Assembly (NCBI GenBank): GCA_035541255.1
Contig: DATKNR010000075.1
Location: forward strand, 25,536-89,535
Length of the DNA: 64,000 bases
Source: JOPF136 sp035541255
GTDB taxonomy: Bacteria; Acidobacteriota; Terriglobia; Acidiferrales; UBA7541
Direction of reading: 5' to 3'
Made by a program: the position numbers and the translations under genes. Positions 8,760 through 17,378 of the stretch are shown one piece after another. Numbering within the stretch: the stretch's first letter is position 1; each line of letters opens with the position of its first letter. Under the pieces are notes generated by a model. It had not been told where the DNA came from, made no database searches, and saw nothing but the letters and a program-made list of their open reading frames with translations.

Positions 8760-8862
8760 GCACGCACAAATCAGGTTTTTGCCCCGGGCCGGGCGCCCGC
8801 GGCGCAGGAAAAATTATACCACGCGAATCCGGGGTGGCTGGGAGGTAGCGGACGGGGCCGGG

Positions 8863-9399
8863 TCAGGCGGGAGGGTCGTCCGATGTCGCGGCGCGATTCT
8901 GGCGGGTGGCGCGCAGCACACCTGATTCATCCAGAAAGAAGCTGCGGAAGCCGTAACGCTCGGGCTGGGCTACCAGGGAGAAATGGGTAAGGCGTCCGTG
9001 GTCCTCGGTGGCCGAGTAGGAAAGGTTGTAGCCCTCGCGGCGGGCGGACTGCGCGGCGGGCCATTCCTTTTCTCCCAGGGCATCGAGAGAAGCGGGAAAT
9101 TCGCCGCCGGTGGCGTCCGCGTAGGCGGCGAGTTGGCGGCCAATTTCGCGAAGGGACGTGACGGCTTGCGTTTCCGCTTGTTTGCGGCTGGCCGCCTGGC
9201 GGTCAGGAACAATGTAGAGCAGGAAGGCCCACACCGAACCGATGAGGGCCGCGAAAGCGAGCAGAATGAGGAGCCGGCGGCCGAGCGAGAGCGGCTTTTC
9301 ACCCGATGGCGAGGGCTGAGGAGTGAGGTCAGCGCCGCAGTGCGGGCAGAGTTCGCTTGAAGAGTTGATCTCGTACTCGCATTCGGGGCAGGTAAACAT
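8863..9399 (-). CDS. Zinc-ribbon membrane protein with pilin-like C-terminal region
   Basis: The protein has 178 residues. It begins MFTCPECEYEINSSSELCPHCG, a zinc ribbon with CPEC and CPHC knuckles. A membrane helix follows at about residues 42-64 (LLILLAFAALIGSVWAFLLY). The exported part has a helix rich in QAVTSLREIGRQLAAYADAT and then GGEFPASLDAL, which resembles the head of type IV pilin-like or type II secretion pseudopilin proteins. The ATG at 9399 places the ribbon at the very N-terminus; sequence further upstream is not conserved-looking. Function is unknown. The combination of a cytoplasmic metal ribbon and an external pilin-like part suggests a membrane sensor or assembly protein, which is inference. 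Confidence 0.75.
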   Translation of the reverse strand: MFTCPECEYEINSSSELCPHCGADLTPQPSPSGEKPLSLGRRLLILLAFAALIGSVWAFLLYIVPDRQAASRKQAETQAVTSLREIGRQLAAYADATGGEFPASLDALGEKEWPAAQSARREGYNLSYSATEDHGRLTHFSLVAQPERYGFRSFFLDESGVLRATRQNRAATSDDPPA

Positions 9400-9483
9400 T
9401 AAGAGCGAAAAAACGAAACTCGAACGCCGAAATTCGAAAATCGGCAAGAACCGAAAACTGAAGACCAGAAGATGAACACGGGA

Positions 9484-10173
9484 TCAGGATTCCGGTGCGT
9501 GGCCAGCCACAATCATTCCCATGGACAGCTTCTTGCCGCCGGCGAGGGAGACACGGAAGTTGAGCAGCCAGCAATCCGAGTCGTCCTGATAATGGAGAGC
9601 CGGGGTGCTGGCCGAATCATCTCCCGGCCACAAGCTCCAGACGCTGGGATGCTTTGTTCCCGTGGACTTCGCGCTGCGCTTCAATGCTTCGTCTCGCGAG
9701 ATCGTGGCGGGATCAGCGTCTTCGGTGACGGGAGCGAGCAGGGCAAAATCGCGCTGGGGCGCGATGCCCTGATGATTCCCATCCACGGGCGCCCAGGCAT
9801 AGCGAAGCGTGTACAGGCCCGCCTTGATTTTCTGATTGCGGAAGTCGCGCGTGTCGGCGGCGAGGCGCATGACACCGAGGAAAGTTCCCTGGGCGATCTG
9901 TCCGAAGGTGACGCCGAGATCGGCAGCAGGTGAGGCAGCCAAGGGCACTTCCTTGCGCAGCCACACGTCACACAGCACGCCGCCCGCGCCTTTCACCTCA
10001 ATTCCGCCGGCATCCACCGCGTCGCGGAGAGCGGCGGGCAGTTCAGCAGGCGGCGCGCCCGCAGCGCCGGCGAGCGAATAGGTGTCGGCAGCGAGAGCGA
10101 CGGCCGCGCCGCAAAGAAGCGCTGCGAGGCAGATAGCGGCTGGCGTGCGAAGAACTCTTCCACAGCTATTCAT
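9484..10173 (-). CDS. Secreted protein of unknown function
   Basis: The protein has 229 residues and a clear signal peptide: MNSCGRVLRTPAAICLAALL then an Ala-rich stretch with probable cleavage after ALAA near residue 28. The mature part is beta-rich, with GTFLGVMRLAADTRDFRNQK and KAGLYTLRYAWAPVDGNHQG. These loosely recall the DUF2911-type proteins that carry a YTL motif, but I cannot assign a family with confidence. Only two cysteines are visible in the mature part. It is followed on the same strand by a small zinc-ribbon gene 84 bp away and preceded by a DUF1326-like gene. Together they could form a small cluster of exported proteins. Confidence 0.7.
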   Translation of the reverse strand: MNSCGRVLRTPAAICLAALLCGAAVALAADTYSLAGAAGAPPAELPAALRDAVDAGGIEVKGAGGVLCDVWLRKEVPLAASPAADLGVTFGQIAQGTFLGVMRLAADTRDFRNQKIKAGLYTLRYAWAPVDGNHQGIAPQRDFALLAPVTEDADPATISRDEALKRSAKSTGTKHPSVWSLWPGDDSASTPALHYQDDSDCWLLNFRVSLAGGKKLSMGMIVAGHAPES

Positions 10174-10273
10174 TGGATTCGCCCTTTCCGGCCGGACCGA
10201 TTCCCAGGCGGCGTAAGCGGAATGACGTGCCTGCGCGGTCTTCAAAGAGTTTTCGGTGCTTGCGGCGAACCGC

Positions 10274-10960
10274 CTAGGCCGCAAAATGGCCGACGAACGC
10301 GCCCCGGCGGCCGGAATCGTTCCAGGTCTCGCCCAGATGGTTACCTTGATAGCTGCCCTGCAACGTGACCGCGGGCATGGCATGAGTCAAGTGGGCGGCC
10401 AGCGGCGGATAGAAGACTTCTTCGTTATGGCAGATTTCATCGCCCGCGGTGACGGGCCGCGTGGAGATCTTCACCGTGTTGGCCACGACGCTGACGACGC
10501 CATGCTGTGGGCCCATCTCGAAGCGGATGGGGCTTGTTTCCACGGCAACGACATTGGAAAGCAGCGGCCCAGCCTGAGACTGGGCGAATTTGACCAGGGC
10601 AGAGCGCTGTGCGGCGGAGGCGCGTGAATCCACAATCACCACCGCGCGCGCGGGAAGCGGATTGGAGTAAGGGTTACCGAGAGTGGCGCTGGCGCGAACC
10701 ACGGCGATGACGCTGAGGCCATCGAGTTGCGTGCCTTCCCACCGGCCCGCGGTGACGTGCCAGGCGAGCACGGCTTCATCGCCGGTGAGTCCGACTTCGC
10801 CGTTGGCGAAGCAGGGGCCGGTGTAGACGTCGGCGGTGCGGAATTCGGCGTAGTCGCCGGAAATTTTTGAGGTGTTGGTGTCCGCGGAAGTGCCCGCAGC
10901 CGCAGGAAGCGAGAACAGCAGCGCAGCAGCGACAAAAAAGAGAGCCGCCTTCGATTTCAT
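10274..10960 (-). CDS. DUF1326-like secreted protein
   Basis: This 228-residue protein has an N-terminal signal peptide (MKSKAALFFVAAALLFSLPA, cleaved near residue 23). The mature part contains ISGDYAEFRTADVYTGPCFA, DGLSVIAVVRASATLG and CHNEEVFYPPL. This pattern matches the group often labelled DUF1326, by my recollection of related proteins. Biochemical function is not established. Family relatives often carry extra Cys residues in the central region, whereas this copy keeps only two (PCFA and ICHNEE). The ATG at 10960 follows GGAGGACGC, a good ribosome site. It is 102 bp from the kinase gene upstream. Confidence 0.75.
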   Translation of the reverse strand: MKSKAALFFVAAALLFSLPAAAGTSADTNTSKISGDYAEFRTADVYTGPCFANGEVGLTGDEAVLAWHVTAGRWEGTQLDGLSVIAVVRASATLGNPYSNPLPARAVVIVDSRASAAQRSALVKFAQSQAGPLLSNVVAVETSPIRFEMGPQHGVVSVVANTVKISTRPVTAGDEICHNEEVFYPPLAAHLTHAMPAVTLQGSYQGNHLGETWNDSGRRGAFVGHFAA

Positions 10961-11062
10961 GACGCGTCCTCCTGTTTACGATTGGATGTGATTTTCCCAC
11001 TTTTCGGTACAGCCCGCAAACAGCTATCCGGCGTGGATTCCAAGCGACGCAGATGGAAAGGA

Positions 11063-13969
11063 TCAATGCAACCGCGCGAATTCGGCACGGGCGGCGCGCA
11101 GGACGGGAATGTCGGGATCGGCGTCTTTCCAGAGGGTGAGGAAATCCTGGTAGGCGGCGCGGGCTTTGGCGGTGTCGCCCTGGAGCGCATACGCGCGGGC
11201 GAGACCGAGGCGGGCAAGCACGCCAATCGGGAAATTCACGACGATACCGGGATGATCGAGAATCTTCTGGAATTCAGCGGCGGCCTCGCGGCCCTGGCGC
11301 TCGGCCAAGTACGCTTCGCCCCGGACGAATACGGGGTGCATGACATTCCACGCGAGGATGCTGGCTGACGTCCCGCCAAGTTCGTAAGGAATGGCCGTCC
11401 TTAGGATCTCGACGGCCTCGTCCGGTTTTCCTCTGTGGATAGCGAGCATGGCGCGAAGCGTGGGCAGATAATTGAAATGCACCAAAGTGTCCTCCGGGAA
11501 GCGCCGTGCCAGATCGCCAGCCAACGTTTGCGCGCGTCCGGAGTCTCCCGCAAAGGCCGCAGCCAGGGCCTGTCCGTATTCCACGTCCCTGCGCATCTCG
11601 TGCTCGCGAGCTCGGGCTGCGTACCGGTGCAACTCGTCTGCGTTTCCGAACATGGCCTCACGCAGTTCGGCCATGATGGAGTAGATGGCCGCGGCCTCCT
11701 TTTCGCCTTCGTGTTCCGCAGACTCTGTCGCCTGGCGAGAAAGATCCCGGGCCATTCGCAGCCGCCCGAAGTAGGCCGCAGACTCGGCTTCCAGCGCCAG
11801 TGCTGCATCCTCAGCGCCCGGCTTGCCCTTCGATTGCGCCACCTGTCTCGCCATTCCCGGGGCATCGTGTTCCAGGAAAGCGATTTGATAAAGGGCCAGG
11901 TGGGAGAGAGGGAACTCAAGCTTTCGCTCCACAGCTTGCCTGTTCACCGCCTTGGCTTCGTCGAGGTGACCGAGGGCGATGTCCATGAACATCAGGATGG
12001 TGTACGTAACCGGAAAATCTGGATTCAAACGGACCGCCTCGACAGCTTCCTCCTGAGCTTTTTCGTACTGGCCGAGTTCGGGGAGAATGATCCCTGCGAG
12101 AAAGTCCCGCTGGATCTCGGAACGGGGATACGCCTGGAGCGACAACTCACAGGTTTGCCTGGCCTTCTCCATATTGCCGGTGACCACCATGTAGTAGGAG
12201 GCAGTAATGAAATAATTCTCCGCTTCGCTGGTGCGGTCGCGCAGTTCGTACGCTTTCCGGGTGGAATCGGCAGCCAGCACGGATTCTCCAAGATCACCGT
12301 AGGCCCGGCCCAGCCAGGCATAGGCGAGGGCAAACTGGGGGTCGAGTTCTATGGCCCGCCGGAAGAATGGGATGCCTGCGGCATCACCCTCCGCGCCGAG
12401 AACCTTCCTGCCGGAACTGAGGGCCTTCAGGGCTTCGAGCGACGCCGTGGTGGCCTGTTCCAGTGGAGTGTCGTATTTCTGGACTGTGCTCAGGGACTCG
12501 CCGAGCTTGTTGCGCATTTCGGAAGCGGTCTTGCCCAGCGCATCGAGAATGTGATTCTTGTCGACAGCCTGGGCGTCGGTGCTGGCCAGAGTGGCGCCGG
12601 TGGCGCACTGGACGGCCTTGAGAGTCAACAAATATTGCGAGCCGACCTGTGCGATAGAACCTTCCAGCACAGCAGCACTACCTACGCGCTGGCAAATCTC
12701 GCGGGAGATTTCCGGGGTGAGTTTGGCGTCAGGTTTGTGGCCCATCATGCGCAAGGTCTGCTGAACCTGCTGGTCGGGAATAATCCTGAGAAACGGAGAT
12801 TGTTCGAGCTGGACGGAGAGGCCCTGGCGCAGAGCACCGTCAAATACCGGGTCGCCGGTTGTGTTCATGAAATCGGAAAGGACGATGGTGTCTTTGTCCG
12901 TGAGAGCGTGGGCTTTGCGGGCGGTGAACAGCCAGGCGCCCGTGGCGAGAGCGAGGGCCAGGCCGGCGGCACCGAGAAGCAACCAGCGAAGCCGCGCGGA
13001 TGGAACCGGTACTGCGTTCGCTGCGGCCCGCGCCGAACTGTTCGGCTTCGTGACCGCATCGGAGGAAGAAGCGGGAACGCCGGAATCGCGCTTCAAGCGC
13101 TGGAGATCGGCGCGGATTTCCGCGGCGCTCTGGTAGCGCAGGTCGCGGTCTTTTTCGAGCGCCTTGAGAATGACCCGCTCCAGTTCCGGTGGCAGGTCCG
13201 GATTCAGCCGGGCGAGCGCGGGCGGAGCCCTGTGGAGGATCGCGTCGAAGACGGCCGCGGAACTTTCGCCGCGGAACGGGAGCATGCCTGTGGCCATCTC
13301 GTAGAGCACGACGCCGAAGGAGAAGAGATCTGTGCGCTCGTCGAGGTCCATTGCCAGCGCCTGTTCGGGCGACATGTAGGCCACGGTTCCCACCGTGGCT
13401 CCCGGCCGCGTCAACCGCTGCGCTGCGGCTCCCGGCGAATCGTTTGTGCCGAGGGTGGCCGCTTCGGATGCCGCCTGGTCGGGCGCCTGCTTGGCCAGGC
13501 CGAAGTCGAGAATCTTGGCATGCCCGCGGCGGGTGACGAACACGTTGGCCGGCTTGATATCGCGATGGATGATTCTGGCGGCGTGAGCAGCGGCGAGCGC
13601 GTCAGCGATCTCGATGGCCAGCGTGAGAAGCAATTGCTGATCGAGCGGGCGGCCGGCGATACTCTCACTAAGCGGCGCACCATCCATGTGCTCCATGGCG
13701 AGGAAGACCTGACCCGATTCCTCGCCGAACTCGTAAACCGTGCAGATGTTGGGGTGATTGAGAGCGGAGGCCGATTGCGCCTCGCGGCGGAAGCGCTCCA
13801 GGGCATTGGGGTCCTGAGCCAGCGCTTCGGGGAGGAATTTCAGAGCGACGGGCCGGTGCAGGAGGGTGTCTTCCGCCTTGTAGACCACACCCATCCCTCC
13901 ACTTCCCAATCTGTCCAGGATGCGGTAATGCGAGACGGTTCGTCCGATGAGGGATTGAGGTTCTTGCAC
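11063..13969 (-). CDS. Ser/Thr protein kinase with TolB-like and TPR region
   Basis: The 968-residue protein is a membrane-bound Hanks-type kinase. The N-terminal kinase domain (about 1-290) has the glycine loop GSGGMG (22-27), Lys44 in VALKF, HRD (135-137) in the catalytic loop and DFG (155-157), so it should be active. A single membrane helix lies at about 328-349. Outside it is a TolB-like domain starting DTIVLSDFMNTTGDPVFDGA, which often accompanies such kinases. The C-terminal half is a chain of TPR-type helices (for example AYAWLGRAYGDLGES) to the end. This architecture is common in Acidobacteria. The signal it senses and its targets are unknown. It is a single gene with its own upstream region. 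Confidence 0.92.
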   Translation of the reverse strand: MQEPQSLIGRTVSHYRILDRLGSGGMGVVYKAEDTLLHRPVALKFLPEALAQDPNALERFRREAQSASALNHPNICTVYEFGEESGQVFLAMEHMDGAPLSESIAGRPLDQQLLLTLAIEIADALAAAHAARIIHRDIKPANVFVTRRGHAKILDFGLAKQAPDQAASEAATLGTNDSPGAAAQRLTRPGATVGTVAYMSPEQALAMDLDERTDLFSFGVVLYEMATGMLPFRGESSAAVFDAILHRAPPALARLNPDLPPELERVILKALEKDRDLRYQSAAEIRADLQRLKRDSGVPASSSDAVTKPNSSARAAANAVPVPSARLRWLLLGAAGLALALATGAWLFTARKAHALTDKDTIVLSDFMNTTGDPVFDGALRQGLSVQLEQSPFLRIIPDQQVQQTLRMMGHKPDAKLTPEISREICQRVGSAAVLEGSIAQVGSQYLLTLKAVQCATGATLASTDAQAVDKNHILDALGKTASEMRNKLGESLSTVQKYDTPLEQATTASLEALKALSSGRKVLGAEGDAAGIPFFRRAIELDPQFALAYAWLGRAYGDLGESVLAADSTRKAYELRDRTSEAENYFITASYYMVVTGNMEKARQTCELSLQAYPRSEIQRDFLAGIILPELGQYEKAQEEAVEAVRLNPDFPVTYTILMFMDIALGHLDEAKAVNRQAVERKLEFPLSHLALYQIAFLEHDAPGMARQVAQSKGKPGAEDAALALEAESAAYFGRLRMARDLSRQATESAEHEGEKEAAAIYSIMAELREAMFGNADELHRYAARAREHEMRRDVEYGQALAAAFAGDSGRAQTLAGDLARRFPEDTLVHFNYLPTLRAMLAIHRGKPDEAVEILRTAIPYELGGTSASILAWNVMHPVFVRGEAYLAERQGREAAAEFQKILDHPGIVVNFPIGVLARLGLARAYALQGDTAKARAAYQDFLTLWKDADPDIPVLRAARAEFARLH

Positions 13970-14030
13970 TGGCTGCGAATTTTAGAGAGCGGCGTGAGAC
14001 GAGTCAACGCGCCGCGACAACCCGCCCGGG

Positions 14031-14255
14031 CTACTCCATGCGGCAGCAGGAGCGGCCACCACCGCAGTGGTCGAGGCCGGCAATTTTACCGTCGGGGCCG
14101 ATCAGGGATTGCGTCTGAGCGCACCAGAACGGCCCGGCTTTTTGCGCCTCATGCGATTCGGGCGTGTCGTGGTCGGGCGTGTCGTAGAACATGGTTTTTG
14201 CGCGGAGGCAGCAGCAGACTTCGCGCTTGGCGATGAGCATCGGGAGCAATGCCAT
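14031..14255 (-). CDS. Small cysteine-rich protein of the molybdenum hydroxylase operon
   Basis: This 74-residue protein begins 2 bp after the stop of the FAD-subunit gene on the same strand, so it is very likely translated from the operon mRNA. It has seven Cys: a CCC run at 14-16, Cys45 in FWCAQTQ, Cys64 and the pair 70-71 in CGGGRSCC. The spacing suggests metal or iron-sulfur binding or disulfides, but matches no zinc-ribbon rule that I know. No signal peptide is present. I do not recognise the family. Position in the operon suggests a role in cofactor insertion, maturation or electron transfer for the hydroxylase. This is inferred from context only. Confidence 0.7.
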   Translation of the reverse strand: MALLPMLIAKREVCCCLRAKTMFYDTPDHDTPESHEAQKAGPFWCAQTQSLIGPDGKIAGLDHCGGGRSCCRME

Positions 14256-14257
14256 GG

Positions 14258-15241
14258 CTATGTCCTCCCCGTAGCGAGAATGGCCCGCTTGACGGCGACG
14301 CGGGCGAGCTGGACTTTGTACCTGTTGCCGCTGAGCGGGTGGGCATTTTGCACCGCGGCTTCGCCGGCCTTCAGGGCCTTTTCGTCGTTTACGGCACCGC
14401 CCTCCAGCGCCCGTTCGGCGACCGGGGAGCGCCACGGGATGGGAGCCACGTGGCCCAAGACGATGCGCGCCTCGCGGACCGTGCCGCCGTCGATGCGCAG
14501 AGCCACGGAGGCTGTGGCGAGAGGCCAATCGAGTGCCTGCTTCTCGCGCACTTCGTAAATTGCCGTCTTCCAATTCACCGCGCCATCCGGGATCACGACT
14601 GCAGTGACGATCTCATCGGCTGCGAGCGTGTATTCCCGCTCATGCTCATTGCGAGGCGCGCGGTAGAATTTCGCCAGTTCGACCTTTCGAGTGCCCTTGC
14701 CGCCCGCGATTTCGACCGAGGCGCCGAGAGCAATGAGCATGGGAGCGAGGCTCGAAGGATTCACGAAATAGGCGGGCCCTTCGTTGCCCAGAATGGCGTG
14801 ATAACGATTGTCACCGCCGGGCACAAGAGCTTTACCCTTCGCATCGCGAGCGAGCAGGCCGAAGCCGTTGCGGAAGTACCAGCAGCGCGGCCGCTGGAGC
14901 AAATCACCGCCGACGGTGCCCATGTTGCGAATCTGCATGCTGGGGACGCCCGCGGCAGCGGCGACGAGTCCGGGAAAATCTTTTTGCATGCTTGCGTCGT
15001 CGGCGAGTTCCTGGAGCGAGACGGTTGCGCCGATGCGAGCGCCACCGTTCGAGCGGGAGATTCCGCCGAATTCCTTGACGCCGCGGATATCGACGAGGCG
15101 TTTCGGAGTGACGACGTAATTTTTCATGAGGCTGAGAAGGTCTGTGCCGCCGGCGAGGACAGCGGATTCCTGGAAGCCTCCGGTCAAATTGGCCAGTGCT
15201 TCTTGTTGGGAAGTGGGACGCGCGTAGGCGAAGGATTCCAT
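14258..15241 (-). CDS. Molybdenum hydroxylase FAD-binding subunit
   Basis: This 327-residue medium subunit passes electrons from the iron-sulfur clusters to FAD. It has the CoxM/XdhB-type FAD domain, with LAGGTDLLSLMK (29-40) and the pyrophosphate loop IRNMGTVGGDLLQRPRC (104-120). The C-terminal CODH-type domain ends with GNRYKVQLARVAVKRAI. In E. coli PaoB an extra 4Fe-4S cluster is bound by Cys residues after the equivalent of Cys120. Here Cys120 is the only Cys in that region, so that cluster is probably absent. The ATG lies 1 bp after the stop of the Mo-subunit gene. Confidence 0.92.
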   Translation of the reverse strand: MESFAYARPTSQQEALANLTGGFQESAVLAGGTDLLSLMKNYVVTPKRLVDIRGVKEFGGISRSNGGARIGATVSLQELADDASMQKDFPGLVAAAAGVPSMQIRNMGTVGGDLLQRPRCWYFRNGFGLLARDAKGKALVPGGDNRYHAILGNEGPAYFVNPSSLAPMLIALGASVEIAGGKGTRKVELAKFYRAPRNEHEREYTLAADEIVTAVVIPDGAVNWKTAIYEVREKQALDWPLATASVALRIDGGTVREARIVLGHVAPIPWRSPVAERALEGGAVNDEKALKAGEAAVQNAHPLSGNRYKVQLARVAVKRAILATGRT

Positions 15242-15242
15242 G

Positions 15243-17378
15243 TCACGCCTTCCTTGCCGGCGGGGCCGCTTCGAGGGCGGCCAGCACTTTTGCCGGGGTA
15301 ATCGGAATGGTGGGGACGCGAACGCCGATGGCGTTGGCCACGGCGTTGGAGATGGCAGCGCCGGGCGAGACGACGGGCGGCTCGCCGAGGCCGATGACGC
15401 CGCGATCGTCGTAGCCGGGACCGGTCATCATGTGCACGCGGAACCTGCCGATGTCGGCGAGGCCGGCGAGCTTGTAGAACTCCATGTCGGGATTCAGGCA
15501 GCGGCCGGTCTGGTCGTCCATGAGCTTCTCTTCGTAGAGCGCGTAGGTGACGCCCATGATGAGAGCGCCGTACACCTGACTTTCCGCTGTCTTCAGGTTC
15601 ATCACCAGGCCGCAATCCTGCACGGCGACGATTTCCTCGATGCGGACGATACCCGTCTCCGTGTCCACGGTGACTTCCGCCATCTGCGCACCGCCGACGC
15701 CGCTGGAGATGAGGTCGAGGGAGCGCTGGCCAGCTGCGGAAACGGGTGTGGCGCCGAGTTTCGCGCAGGCCTGATTCCAGGTAATGGCGCGGCCGGGGTC
15801 GGCAGCGACGCGCACTTCGCCCTCCGCGGCTTCCAGTTCCTCCGGTTTCGCGTCGAGGTAGGGAGCGACCTTCACGAATAATTCGTTGAGCGCATTCGTG
15901 GCGGCGTGTCGCGTGGATGAGCTGACACCACCGACCGTCGTGGACCCGCCGGAAGCGCCCGAGGGCGGGTAGTGGCTGTCGCCGATGTTGACGGTGATCG
16001 CGGAAATCGGCAAGCCGAAGGTTTCTCCCGCTACCAGGCCGATGATCGTGCGCGTTCCGGTGCCCAGATCCTGGCTGCCGATGGAGATCTCCACCGAGCC
16101 ATCGGGATGAATCGTGCAGGTGGCGTTGCTTTGATGTCCGCCGCCGCCCCAGGTGTGGATGGAAAGGCCGAGACCGCGCTGGACCGGCCCCGGATCTTTG
16201 GTTTCGCGGGGCCGCCATTTCTTTTTCCATTCGATCATTTCCGCGGCCTTCAGCAGCTCCTCGCGGTATTCCTTAGCGCGCTGGCCAGTGTGCTCGAGAT
16301 TCTTCAGGAAAAAGTCGAGCGGATCCATGGGGATGGCGGCGGCCAGATCGTCGAGGGCGCACATGGTGATGACGCAACTCTGGGGATGATTGGGTGCGCG
16401 CCACGCGCGTCCGGGACCGATGTTGGTGAGGACGGCGGTATGTTTCGTCCGCCGGTTCGGGGCACGCATCACGTAGGGGACGGGCGGATTGCCGCCGGCT
16501 TGCGGCCCCGAGGTGCCCCAGGACTCGGAATCCCAGGCAAGGAGTGTCCCGTCCTTCTTCGCGCCCGCCTTGACGCGCGCGTAAATGGAAGGCCGCGCGC
16601 CGGCCTCCATCAGTTCCTGGTCGCGCTCGAGCATCATCTTGACGGGGCGTCCGGCTTTCTTGGAGAGCTGTGCGCACGCCGGTCCCCACGTGTCCGCTCC
16701 GAACTTGCTGCCGAATCCTCCGCCCATGTATTGGGTGATGGTGCGGACGTCTGCGGCAGGAACGGACAGGGCTTTGCTCATTTCTCCGGCGATTCCGGTA
16801 ACGTTCTGGCTGGAGGCCCACATGGTGAGTTTGTCGCCATCCCATTCGGTGACCTGGCCGTGTGCTTCCATGCAGCAATGCGTGATGACGGAGGCGCCGT
16901 AGGTTCCTTCCACGGTCACCTCGGCGGACTTCATGGCGGCGTCGGGATCGCCTTCCTTTACTTCCGAGCCGGCCTGAACGTGGCCCGCGCCGGCCTTCTC
17001 CGGCGAAACATCGGCGACCAGATGGGGCAGGATCTCGTATTGCACCTTCACGGCGCGCGCCGCGTCGCGGGCCTGCTCTTCCGTATCGGCGGCGAGCGCG
17101 ACAATTTCCTGTCCGGCCCAGAGGACTTCCTTGCCGGGCTCGAACATTACGAGAACGGCGCGAACGCCGGGCATTTTTTCCGCGGCGGCGGTGTCGATGC
17201 TTTTCACCTTGGCGTGCGCGTAAGGCGAGAACACCATTTTTCCGTGGAGCATCCCGGGGCGGTTCATGTCGTAGGAATATTTCGCGCGGCCCGAGGATTT
17301 CGCGGGTCCGTCCACGCGGTTGAAGGACTTGCCGATGAGGAAACGCTTGTCCGCCGGTGGCCAGTGATAGTCCGCCAT
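15243..17378 (-). CDS. Molybdenum hydroxylase large (Mo-pterin) subunit
   Basis: This 711-residue subunit binds the molybdopterin cofactor and oxidises the substrate, an aldehyde or an N-heterocycle such as xanthine. Visible landmarks are GGGFGSKFGADTWGPACAQL (Mo-pterin region), GIGxDLGTGTR-like SQDLGTGTRTII, SGASGGSTTVGG, and near the C-terminus GLGEPPVVSPGAA, which carries the catalytic Glu. The start ATG at 17378 overlaps the stop of the upstream 2Fe-2S gene by one base. The subunit has no signal peptide, although its partner has a Tat signal. The best-known parallel is periplasmic PaoABC aldehyde oxidase, in which the folded complex is exported on one Tat signal. The substrate cannot be fixed from sequence. 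Confidence 0.93.
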   Translation of the reverse strand: MADYHWPPADKRFLIGKSFNRVDGPAKSSGRAKYSYDMNRPGMLHGKMVFSPYAHAKVKSIDTAAAEKMPGVRAVLVMFEPGKEVLWAGQEIVALAADTEEQARDAARAVKVQYEILPHLVADVSPEKAGAGHVQAGSEVKEGDPDAAMKSAEVTVEGTYGASVITHCCMEAHGQVTEWDGDKLTMWASSQNVTGIAGEMSKALSVPAADVRTITQYMGGGFGSKFGADTWGPACAQLSKKAGRPVKMMLERDQELMEAGARPSIYARVKAGAKKDGTLLAWDSESWGTSGPQAGGNPPVPYVMRAPNRRTKHTAVLTNIGPGRAWRAPNHPQSCVITMCALDDLAAAIPMDPLDFFLKNLEHTGQRAKEYREELLKAAEMIEWKKKWRPRETKDPGPVQRGLGLSIHTWGGGGHQSNATCTIHPDGSVEISIGSQDLGTGTRTIIGLVAGETFGLPISAITVNIGDSHYPPSGASGGSTTVGGVSSSTRHAATNALNELFVKVAPYLDAKPEELEAAEGEVRVAADPGRAITWNQACAKLGATPVSAAGQRSLDLISSGVGGAQMAEVTVDTETGIVRIEEIVAVQDCGLVMNLKTAESQVYGALIMGVTYALYEEKLMDDQTGRCLNPDMEFYKLAGLADIGRFRVHMMTGPGYDDRGVIGLGEPPVVSPGAAISNAVANAIGVRVPTIPITPAKVLAALEAAPPARKA

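Noticed and set aside
11435..14236. A 933-codon frame opposite the Ser/Thr kinase
   Set aside because: Composition is typical of a shadow frame and no motif is present, while the kinase motifs on the minus strand are complete.
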